A DNA stretch of 64,000 nucleotides, taken from contig QPMI01000457.1 in the NCBI GenBank assembly GCA_004431415.1, forward strand, positions 124,001 to 188,000, given 5' to 3'. This stretch comes from Cyanophora paradoxa. Its lineage: Eukaryota > Glaucocystophyceae > Cyanophorales > Cyanophoraceae. The position numbers and the translations under genes are program-made. The notes under the pieces are model-generated. The model did not search any database and was not told the DNA's origin. It saw only the letters and a list, made by a program, of their open reading frames with translations. Of the stretch, positions 11,741-21,100 are shown one piece after another; positions within the stretch are counted from its first letter, which is position 1; every line of letters begins with the position of its first letter.

Positions 11741-12556
11741 TCAATTGAATGGATTTACGAACCCCGCTAGAACAAGCAGCGCTAGCGCCCCGCACGCGAA
11801 GAACAAGCTTTGTCCGAACTTCGACTGAAATCGACAAGTCGTCCAGAACCATAACTTTGAGCTCGACGCCGACGTCGACGTATTCGTTTGCGAGAGCCTC
11901 TCGAGACTGGCATTGACCGCAGCATACGCAGCGGTTATGGCGGTTAAATTCGCTTTCGGGGACGCCGTTCGACTTATGTTCGCGAGCTCGGCTTGATATT
12001 GCTTAAGACCGTCGATGTACGCTGCTTGCGCGGCTTGGTTTCGCTTGATACCGTCAATGTAGGCAACAGCATCTGAAAAGCTCGAGTTTGGAGATGAATC
12101 CGCAACGCAGATCACCGGGCCGTAAAAAGCGTGAATGAAATGGTCTACGTCCAGATTGAGTGTGGTTGCGTTCAGGCTTACGGAGAGTATGTAATTCTCA
12201 TCCCCCGAGAACGGCTGACTCCAAGATGACAGGTGAATACCGATGTAGATACATACCCCGCCAAAGATGATGAAAAGCATAATTCGAAGAAAAAATGCCA
12301 CAATGCTAAACACTTTCCTTAGAGCTCGCCTTATCGCTTCACTAGCTGGCTGATTCTGTACGGGATGGTGAGCATATTTGCATGTGCAACATTTGAGGCT
12401 CTGGATCGGAATCGGCACTGGCGCTGCACCTGAGCCGGATGTTCTGTTCTGTGACAATAAAGAAATGAGCCGGCCGATCGCGACGTCGTGCACACAAGTA
12501 ACTGCGCTTGCCACGACTTGTCCAGCGCATTTGTCTAACGGAGCAATCGCCTTCAA
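11741..12556 (-). CDS. membrane protein with two TM segments and an N-glycosylation-rich loop (5' end unresolved)
   Basis: The frame ends ...LAGFVNPFN at 11,741. It has two hydrophobic segments: one near FSIVAFFLRIMLFIIFGGV and one at the C-terminus (LFFACGALALLVLAGF). Between them lies a roughly 140-residue loop with several N-x-S/T sequons (NATT, NSSF, NISR, NLTA, NASL, NTST) and two similar stretches around AYIDGIKRNQAAQ and AYIDGLKQYQAEL. There is no ATG near the upstream end of the frame, which begins with a TTG. A plausible acceptor (TCACAG) lies just above 12,448, so the true start is probably on an upstream exon. Topology suggests an exposed central domain. No family recognised. Confidence 0.5.
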   Translation of the reverse strand: MKAIAPLDKCAGQVVASAVTCVHDVAIGRLISLLSQNRTSGSGAAPVPIPIQSLKCCTCKYAHHPVQNQPASEAIRRALRKVFSIVAFFLRIMLFIIFGGVCIYIGIHLSSWSQPFSGDENYILSVSLNATTLNLDVDHFIHAFYGPVICVADSSPNSSFSDAVAYIDGIKRNQAAQAAYIDGLKQYQAELANISRTASPKANLTAITAAYAAVNASLERLSQTNTSTSASSSKLWFWTTCRFQSKFGQSLFFACGALALLVLAGFVNPFN

Positions 12557-14006
12557 ATTAAATTATGAAGGTGATCGCGACTTGACTTTATAAAGTAAGC
12601 AAGCAATGGGGACACCGTCTCACACAATCGGAAATCCACGATAGGACTGTCGTAGTTCAGCGTTTCGATTCGGCGGAATTCTATATTCGAATCATCGAGG
12701 CCGTTCGGCGTCGATTGTCTCAATATGGAGACTTTCCCGTCTGTACTTCCGCAGCACAGTACGTGAAATCGCTTGTCTGCGCGAGTCTGGGCGCGCCGCT
12801 CGTGATGATCAGGAACAGAAGCTTTTGAATCACATGCAGATGTCAAACACAAAAGCTGCGCATACTTGAAGAAAAGCAGTGGAGAGCGTTGAGATGACGT
12901 TTGAATGCACCTCCATTGTCGAAATAAGCTTCTCATTTCTCCGGTTCCAGACGTACGCCTTGCCATCAGACGCCCCTGCGAAAACATGCGCCTGCGCGAA
13001 GTTTTATATTCTCCTCAGCCGTATCGCGATCGGCCTTCATCTTTTAATACTCGCACCTGCGACAAAGCTAAAGCAGTGCACCGGTTAAGCGCAGGAATCT
13101 GCATCTGATGGCGTTTCGTGGATTTTCCCGGTTTCTTCAAGTGCAGGCTCCTTGCATCGAAAATCAAGACCATGCCGTCGTCACATCCAACCGCAAATTG
13201 CGTCTCTCCCGCTTCCTGAGGCTAAGCATGTTAATGGTATTTGTTTTTGTCGATCGCAAATAATTATAAATATCACTGACGACTGCTGCAGCTGTCGCGG
13301 AGGACAGACAAAGTCGCTGTGCGACCACCCCCGACACGACATCAAATATTGCAATATCGCCATCCGACTGGAGGGCGATGGCGTGCATGCGCCTTTTCTA
13401 CAAATTTGCAGATCGAATGCAGATCGAACTTTAATAATGACAAACGACGTCCAGAATGCACACAGCACTTGCCTGCGGTTTGTCGTCCAGGAAAGCGATG
13501 TTTGAAATCTCGCTCGAAAAGATGGGGTAATCCGCGTCGCCTATCTCTGTCCCAGGAGCGCCGTCCACGTTGATGCATCGAACCGCGGCTCTTCCGGTGC
13601 TCGTCCCGCAAACCAGCATACCGCCAGACTGCCGGATCACGATCAATTATCTCCTGCTTGCAATTATCTCCACGTGCACACCCGTGCGCGCACCTCTGAC
13701 ACTGCGATGCAGCACATTTCACCGGATGTGCGCCCGATAAGAATTTCTGCCCACGCAATCGCACGCCCAGATCTCCAGGCGAAAACGCGATAGCCGTCGG
13801 CATCTCCCAAGACGACCGTTGAACCCGCCTGCAAAAGTTATGTATATTATACTAAGTTATAACTTATTACTTATGACGCATGCGGACACCCGTAAAAAAA
13901 CTCAGTCTTCACGGGACGGCCGAGCCAAAAATCCTCGGTAGTTTGATTGAGGTCAGAAAACTTACCTTAGGGTTGTGTCAACGCATATGAGAACACAGTG
14001 TGGCAT
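12553..14006 (-). CDS. WD40/beta-propeller-like protein, multi-exon
   Basis: Five or six exon-like blocks on - each carry a propeller-blade signature. Examples are VLGDADGYRVFAWRSGRA (about 13,680-13,820), GGMLVCGTSTGRAAVRC (about 13,470-13,635), ALQSDGDIAIFDVVSG (about 13,280-13,388), FAVGCDDGMVLIFDARS (about 13,045-13,195), FAGASDGKAYVWNRRN (about 12,865-12,985) and VLCCGSTDGKVSILRQS (12,553 to about 12,780). A possible first exon at 13,966-14,006 starts with ATG and ends at a consensus GTAAGT donor, but its phase does not join the next block cleanly, so an exon may be missing. The protein is probably a scaffold. The element's left end lies about 280 bp upstream of this ATG. Confidence 0.6.
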
Positions 14007-14280
14007 AACGTAAATTACATCAGAATCACAAATTAAATTTTGACTTCAGATTTACAGTTATTTACCGCGCTTATTCTCGAAAATCTGCTGCGATAACGCC
14101 AGATCGACACATTACCCCAAGTGAAACTAAACTCAAAATGTCAGCACGTTAATTTAATTAAAAACCGCAATTTTAATTTTGCCCAGCCGCGCGCGGATCG
14201 AAATCGATCGATCGAAAACCGGTTCCAGTTTGGGTTTTAAAGAAATTTAATGCATGCCACATGGATTCGCAGTCGTAGTG
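14007..14280. other. AT-rich promoter-side spacer left of the element
   Basis: This 274-bp AT-rich stretch separates the putative start of the beta-propeller gene from the element. It contains no coding appearance and probably includes that gene's promoter, although I cannot point to a specific motif. Confidence 0.35.
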
Positions 14281-14286
14281 CGCGCC
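14281..14286. repeat. left target-site duplication CGCGCC
   Basis: CGCGCC directly abuts the left inverted repeat and is repeated exactly at 38,447-38,452 next to the right one. Six-base duplications are what Polinton/Maverick integrases make. Confidence 0.9.
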
Positions 14287-14468
14287 TGTTGTAAAGGGGA
14301 GGACCCCCCCCCAAACCAGACCGCCCCCAAAGTCTGGTTTTACCTTCAGGGATCCACCCCTTCTAGCGTCATCAATTAACGATTTCCCTGAAAACAGTTA
14401 GACGTGCCAATTAGGCGTGTTGTTCGCTATATTACAGATTCATTGTTAGCTAGGCGTGTGCAAGTGTA
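14287..14468 (+). repeat. left terminal inverted repeat (182 bp)
   Basis: Matches the reverse complement of 38,265-38,446 with only two mismatches seen, both in the stretch around 14,401-14,420. Its outer part holds a nine-C run and a 9-bp hairpin (AAACCAGAC at 14,313-14,321 with GTCTGGTTT at 14,332-14,340). Such ends act as integrase substrates and, in protein-primed replicons, as origins. Confidence 0.95.
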
Positions 14469-14582
14469 GCTTTGGATCTGTTGCGGATATATTAAGTTAG
14501 GTTGCTTGAGGGCGCGATAGCTACTGGCCATGGGCCACACTTGCTTGTGCACGGTCTGGTTTGGCCTCAGGAGAGAGTGTCA

Positions 14583-14689
14583 GCTAGCTTGCGTAGCATT
14601 TGACTCACAAGAAACCTAGCTGATTTCCGAATCCATCGACGTCGACTGAAGCTAGCTTGCATAGCCTTTGGCTCACAAGAAACCTAGCT
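14583..14689. repeat. pair of 39-bp direct repeats inside the left inverted repeat
   Basis: Copies at 14,583-14,621 and 14,651-14,689 share GCTAGCTTGC and CTCACAAGAAACCTAGCT with three substitutions. They lie between the inverted repeat and the first reading frame, a position suited to a regulatory or origin role, but nothing shows that directly. Confidence 0.7.
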
Positions 14690-16107
14690 CTAGAAAATAC
14701 TCTCAGAAAGAGAAGTAAGCTTTCTTTTTCTGTAGACACTTAAGCGATCTTTGGCCTTCTTTATGAGTTCATCAACATTCTCGAGTTCTACTATTTCACC
14801 CTTGCACTCTTTCAGAAAGAGTTCAAAAAAGATCATATCTCTGTCTGAAACGTAATTCTTTTGGCCAGCCTGATAGAGCTTAATTTCCTGAACTTTCCTG
14901 GCATTTGTGAAAATGTAAACCTCTGCAGCCCGCCAGATACAATTGCTATATAACTGTGGCAAATATGGTTTGGTGCCTTTCATGCAGGCATTTTGGAGAA
15001 CATTTAGCGAGATATCGCCTTCAAACCTTGGTATGATGATAGTTCGCTCCCCGTTGTAGTTGTCCCAGAATCCAGGTCGGCCCTGTGGCCATGCTGTGTT
15101 AAAACCACGATGTTATGTAATTAACGTATACATTCCAGGCCTGCAAACCATGCCATCTCGCACGCAGTAGGTATTAGGAGGCAATGAGTTCAACAAAGTT
15201 TGGATGACAGGTTCAGGTGCTCCACCTGGGCAATGGTTACAGCGTGCACAAAATAGTGATAAGCGGTCAAACCTACGACAAAATAAATCGTCGTGTATGA
15301 GGACTTGTCCGGTGAGTACATGCAATATTTATACTGTTGATCCCTCTCGTCACGGAAATTGCCAACAGGAAACATCCTCTGGAACTCTGCAAATGACTTT
15401 CCACCTAGTCAACATCGTGATCAAGTTAGATGGAAGCACAGCACGTGGTTGCGAAAAGAACTACCATGGTACCTGCTAGAAAAGTTTTCATGCGTTGAAT
15501 AAATTGTACGTGGACTTGAGAACGACCTGGGTGGTCCAACTGTATACTGGTCGTTAATATGCACGCGCACATGGCAGGAATAGAGAATTAAAGTACCGTT
15601 CCAAATGCAAAATATCCGGGATGGGCGCAATTCACGTCAATATTCCGAAAGCAATCAAGAAAGTCCCGTTGTTGGCGTTCTTCGATTCGAAGTACAGTTG
15701 GGGCATGGCCCATAGCACGATAATCTTTGTCGCTGAATGCGCGTTCAAGCATCAACTTCATAAAATTCAGCGATTTCTTGTGGTACGTAGTAATGTATCC
15801 CTGTCGGGCGTTAATGGGGCCGGGGTGACGTCGGGCCACATGGATATAAATGAAACACGTTTAGGCAAACCTTGATGATGTACTGGTTCTCCTGGTCTGT
15901 ATAAAAAACCCGGAATTCAGCATACTTTACTTCCTCCTTGCATTGCCCGTTATTTTCGAATACTTTGCGAGTTGAGCGGAAGCATCGTCTCCAGACAGAT
16001 ATGTCGGCAGGCTCATCCCGCGTAAATTTCTCAAATGTGAAGAAGTGGCGTTTGCGTATGTTAGGATCATCCGAGCCATAGCCCTTAAGAGTAATGGTGT
16101 AAGGCAT
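14690..16107 (-). pseudogene. decayed (or intron-split) Rep-like replication initiator, HUH plus helicase remnants
   Basis: ATG at 16,107 opens a frame with RHFFTF, similar to HUH motif 1, that breaks near 15,860. The reading continues in a second frame with FIYIHVARRH, then GYITTYHKK (a YxxK-like motif 3), to about 15,590. Further down a P-loop remnant GGKSFAEF appears at about 15,400. The last open piece (upstream of 14,983 to 14,690) reads FWDNYNGERTIIIPRFEGD then YIFTN. This matches the order and spacing of the Walker B and motif C region of circular ssDNA virus Rep helicases, but the usual acidic pair is replaced by Pro-Arg. No single frame spans it, so either decay or several introns are needed. 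The assignment is by motif order only. Confidence 0.42.
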
Positions 16108-17045
16108 ATATACTGTTGCAGGTTTGAGTTAGTGCACATACGCACACACATATATAAGATACCGAATTGGACACCTGTGCACGTGGGCGTCGATCGACGT
16201 CTAGCGTTTGCGAGTATGTGTGCACGTCGCCAGTGCCTGTGTAATGTATGTATATATCTGGTATACGTAGAACCAAAGCGATATCGTGAGCCACCATCAT
16301 GGCATCGGACGCACCGTATCGCAGGCGCTAGCTACTGGTACGCGGGCAGTAGCCTTGGTGGCCGGCGCCAGTGCTACTACCGAGAGCAGTCTCAGCGAGC
16401 TATGCGCGCTACTGCGGCTACTAGGCTAGCGCGGCACTACTAGGCTGCGGCACGCCCGCGCCTCGCGTGTACTACCGTAGTACGGTACTAGTTTACTCAG
16501 TGACCACGCTATCAAAGCCTATCATAGTATAGCCTGGTACTACGGTAGTAGCCTCAGTACGGTACTAGCCTGGTACCGGTATATAGCTACTAGGCTATCA
16601 TCAGCCTGACAGTAGCCTATCGGCGCGCGCGTCTCAGTCTATCATCGCATATCGCCGTCGATTCGCCGAGTCTACCGGGCTATCGCCGTACTACGGTAGT
16701 ATACTACTAGGCTAGCGCCATACAACCAAATCCGAGTCAAAATGTACGGCGAGTTCGAATTCTCGCCGCCGGACCGTCGCCGAGTCGGACCCGGGGCCTA
16801 GCCTAGGCCTACTGTAATTCGGGTAATATTTAAGGCGGCCCCGTGCCTAGCCTCGTGATAATTCGGTAATAACTACCGGTAGCCTCGTGGCACGTGCCCG
16901 GCGGCCCCGGCCACGGGTGCACAACCGTTGAACCGTTGAACTTTCGGAACTTCGCTGACGTACCGTCGGACCGTCCGACGGTCGGACTGAGCCTGACTCG
17001 CCGCGAGTCGGTGAGTCGGAGGCGCGCGTGGCCCGCGGACTGTAG
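16108..17045. other. non-coding left arm dense in short palindromes
   Basis: About 940 bp with no convincing gene. From about 16,300 to 16,720 the DNA is packed with CTAG-, GTAC- and TACGGTA-centred palindromes (for example ACTACGGTAGT), several repeated. From 16,740 to 17,040 it turns GC-rich with short inverted words such as CCGTCGGACCG. This may be a replication or regulatory region, or debris from nested insertions. Confidence 0.45.
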
Positions 17046-17190
17046 CAGGGCATCGAATGCCCAGAGGTTGTTGAAAGAATATAAACCATATCAGGGCATC
17101 GAATGCCCAGAGGTTGTTGAAAGAATATCAGGGCATCGAATGCCCAGAGGTTGTTGAAAGAATATAAACCATATCAGGGGCATCGAATGC
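17046..17190. repeat. tandem array of a 37-46 bp unit, four copies
   Basis: Copies begin at 17,046, 17,092, 17,129 and 17,175 with CAGGGCATCGAATGCC. The first and third have a 9-base tail (AAACCATAT) that the second lacks; the fourth is truncated. Inverted partial copies (AACCTCTGGGCAT) follow near 17,217 and 17,367. There are no spacers of constant length between different sequences, so it is not a CRISPR array. Confidence 0.85.
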
Positions 17191-17242
17191 CTAGAATACT
17201 AAAGTTGCTTTTTATAACCTCTGGGCATTTGCAATTGCAATA

Positions 17243-17334
17243 CCACAATCGCAACATTAATTTGTACAAAAGTTGATTTTAAACCCTTCCACAATCGCAA
17301 CATTAATTTGCACAAAAGTTGATTTTAAACCCTT
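17243..17334. repeat. 46-bp tandem duplication
   Basis: The unit starting CCACAATCGCAACATTAA occurs at 17,243 and again at 17,289 with one difference (TTTGTAC versus TTTGCAC). It is AT-rich and in the non-coding left arm. Confidence 0.85.
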
Positions 17335-17548
17335 GTCAATGCCTAGAATACTGAAGTTGATTTTTAAAACCTCTGGGCATGCGTAATATTACAACATTAC
17401 AATGTTTGCAATGTTTGCAATGTTGAAGATTTTGGACAGGAAGTTATAAAATTTATATAATAAATGGCGCCCGCAGACTATATAATGACTCTAATAATGG
17501 CGCCCCGGCGAGCGACTAAACAATTACATAATAAACCTTTAGCACTGA

Positions 17549-17602
17549 ATTCCCCAACTTACGTCAATTCCCCAATTTACGTCAGTTCCCCAACTTACCG
17601 TA
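17549..17602. repeat. 18-bp tandem repeat, three copies
   Basis: ATTCCCCAACTTACGTCA is repeated three times with small changes (17,549-17,566, 17,567-17,584, 17,585-17,602). The regular spacing resembles a protein-binding iteron array, but that is inference. Confidence 0.8.
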
Positions 17603-17661
17603 CCGCAGCGGCACAGTTTGCAAACTGTTGATTGGCTAGATCGGCAAACCCTGAATTTGAT

Positions 17662-17867
17662 TTTTGATTGGTCGCAACCGTTTCACTAAGCGATTCACGA
17701 AATATGTAACATGTATATGATATGTTTGGGGCCTGGCGATTCATGTTCAGGCCGGTACACGTACTAGGTTTTGATTGGTCGCAACCGTTTCACTAAGCGA
17801 TTCACGAAATATGTATATGATATGTTTGGGGCCTGGCGATTCATGTTCAGGTCGGTACCCGTACTAG
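17662..17867. repeat. about 100-bp tandem duplication upstream of the polymerase gene
   Basis: A 107-base unit starting TTTTGATTGGTCGCAACC (from 17,662) is repeated from 17,769, the second copy lacking 9 bases (AACATGTAT). It ends less than 300 bp before the polymerase-integrase start, so it could hold that gene's promoter or an origin. I see no reading frame in it. Confidence 0.85.
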
Positions 17868-18149
17868 GCTCGGCGAACACGAACCCTCACGATTCAAGTT
17901 CAAGCTGCGAAAAAACCAACTGGAAGAAAACAAAAAAACACGAAAAGTGAGTACAAAAACAACCAATCGCAAATGCCGGAGGTTTCACAGTCGCGGGCCA
18001 TGGGGCGCCGATTGCACTACTGCGCGGGCCTGCAAGGTAGAAGCCTAGATTGCATGGCTTAGAGGTTTCCTGCACTCTATCTAGCAGTCAGAGATTGTTG
18101 CGCTGAAATCCGAAATTAATTTCAGTCCCTCTTCTTGGAAGCGCATGCA

Positions 18150-21100
18150 ATGGCCAGCACTGCAGCACTTAAGGCCGAACTTAGAAATTTAGCGACAGAA
18201 CTTTATGATCGTGGATATGTTCACGGGACATTTCGAAACAAACTGATGCGCCTGGCGGACGCTAGCAGCGGGACCTGGGGCCGAACGATTCGCAAATATA
18301 TAGCAACACTGCTGCGACTGCGGAGCACGATTCGCCCAGCACGCCGCTTATATGAAGGCCAGCTCGCAGGCCATTTTGGCGCAATTGCAGCAGCTCGCGC
18401 AAACGCGGTTCAGGCCGAGGAGGCGATACTGGAGGACGTACCTAATATATTCCAAGATGTTGAAGAAATTCCCGTGCCACGAGATCTGGATGGGGTGCTC
18501 TCTCACAGGCACCACCGCTATCCGAATTTACTATTCGATAAGCACGTATATGCAATCGAGCCCAGTTTCGATCCGGAGTCCGTAAAGAATTTAACGATTG
18601 ACATCCTCGGGCAGCTGGGCGTTGCGGAGATGATAGGGCGATTTGTGATAATCCGGTTCCGCTTTGACAATAATCACATGTATACGACCCAGCTAATTCA
18701 AATCAGACAGAACGGGTTGCAGACTTTGACTGAGAGTTTAGATGAGCGGATTGCGCAGTGGATGTCAGCGCAAATGTCATATCAGGAGGACGATATTTGG
18801 GTGGTAATATTGATCGAGGTGTTAATTGCAGACAACGCGGCTGGCGCCCTAGGCAATGTTCCGAAATTGCCATTTTATCATCGGACAGTCGATAAGCTAT
18901 ACTGCCCGATGTCCCCAGCGAATGACTGCGTGCTCGAATGCTTTGAGTACGTTAAATTAGATCCACGCGGACTGAGCCTGAAGACAGTAATCGAAAAGCT
19001 GGCGAAGGCACCCTATGCATCTATTCGAGAGCGGCTCGGACTGGGAAAGGGCATGATATCTCTTGATCGCAGCACAGTAGAAGCGATCTGCGGAATATAT
19101 TCGATAGATGCAACTGTGACGGAGTGGGCAAACACGAAATTCAAGGAGCTTTTTCGAACCCAGTTTGATTATTCGAAGCGTGCAATTCTCTGCAACATCG
19201 ATGGGCATTGCTACCTGATTAAAAAGGAGGCGACACTAGGTCTGGAGCGGTGCCCTTGCTGCGGAAAGATGTTTGATTTGGCAACGCATGTGGAGCAATG
19301 CACGTTCTGCAATAACTGCAAACGCGCGTACGACCCCAGAAAAGATCATTCATCAGAGTGCCAGGAGATGACGCGCCGTCAAAACGTGATCGGGCGGCAG
19401 ATCAAGCCCTGCAAACCGGAGACAGAATTTACAGCGTTGGACAGCGTTGTCTGCGCGGATTTTGAAACGTTTGCTGCCAACGGCAAGACGCACGTTCCAT
19501 ATGCTGTCAGCTATTGCATGATTGAAAAAGGGGAGGTCTCGCCATGCGAGCTAATTTATGGTGAGCAAACGTTGGACTTGTTCATGCGCTGGCTTGAGCG
19601 CCGCAGCGAGAAGACGACGTTGGTGTTCTACAATGGGTCTGGCTTTGACTATATATTTGTCTACAAATGGCTCGTGTTAAATCGACCGAATACAGCATTA
19701 AACGTTCTGCGGTCGAACGGCAAGATCAAGAATATGTCGTGGAAAACGGCTGCAGGCGGGCCTATAAGTACGTTTGATCCGTGCCTGCACATCCAGGCTT
19801 CGCTCAAACAGGCCTGCAAGGACTACGGCTGCACTAACGTAAAGGGAGATTTTGATCATAGCAAGATTAAAACGTGGGAGGACGTTGAGCGCTTTAAATC
19901 TGAATGGGAGCCGTACGTGGAAGACGACGTTAAGGCAATGACAGAGCTTTACATTAAATATTCGACAGCAGTCTTCGATCTGTACGGCTTAAACGTGAAC
20001 ACAACGCAAACAACCACAGCTTCGGCAATGGCGTTCCAGATTCATCGGCAGACGTTGATCAATCCAATTTCGCTACCGACCTACAAGGATGATCAGGTGC
20101 TGCGCCAGGCAATATATGGTGGACGGTGTCTCCCATTTAAACGCAAATTCGTCTCATCGGGCCCGGATGATTATTTAGTCGACCTGGATGTTGTAAGCTT
20201 GTATCCGACGGCTATGTACGAGAATTGGTTTCCAACTGGAAAGTACAAGCATATTACGTCGCCCGATGCGCTGGACAGATTCTGCAAGATATTACAATCG
20301 AATCAGCGTTCGTTGATGTTTATTGCGTGCGTGGACGTGACAATTCCGCAAAATCTGCTGCTCTCTCCGCTGCCACGGCACGAATCTAATCTAGGCTGGT
20401 CTAATCTCAAGCCAATTGAGCGCGGTTGGTATACGTCAGTCGATATTAATCGTGCAATTAAACTGGGATGCGAGGTGACGAAGGTGCGCGAGGTCTACCT
20501 GTTTGACGGTAAAGATCAGATGTTTAAGACCTACATGGAGCGGATGTACTGCCAGAAAGCTAGATCTCGCAAGGGAACAGCTCCGTATGCGACGTCAAAG
20601 ATTTACATGAATGGCCTTTACGGTAAATATTGCCAGCGGCCTGTGATCACAACCTCGGATCTGGTCACATCATACAAGCGATTTCGAGAAATTCAGCGAT
20701 CAGCGCAGATCACAGACATTTCGATCGAATCAGACACGCGGATGTTTGTCACGTACGAGATTGAGGAGTCCAAGCGTGATAGAGCTGTCACTAAACCGTG
20801 CTTTATTGGCGCATTTATTCTGTCATATTCGCGGGAGATCATGGACAGGTTTCTGATTGAAATAGGCGCATACTGGAGCATCGATGCAATGCCGTTTTAT
20901 ACTGATACGGACTCTTTGATTGTCCATCGAAAATACGCTGATCTGCTGCGGGCAAAAGGTTATATGAAGCCAGCATATGATATAGCGACGGCAACAGATG
21001 CGGACATTTGCAGGCAGGAACTAGGGAAACTTGACTGTGACATTAAAGGGCGGATTGTGGAAGCGTACTTCATTGGGCCGAAGCTTTATACGTGTTCATT

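Noticed and set aside
17046-17190. Possible CRISPR array
   Set aside because: Units are contiguous, differ by an internal deletion and have no unique spacers; no cas genes are present.
18135-18149. Upstream TTG start for the polymerase-integrase
   Set aside because: This is a eukaryotic context; the first in-frame ATG is at 18,150. The same reasoning moved the starts at 24,717, 26,167, 32,811 and 35,269.
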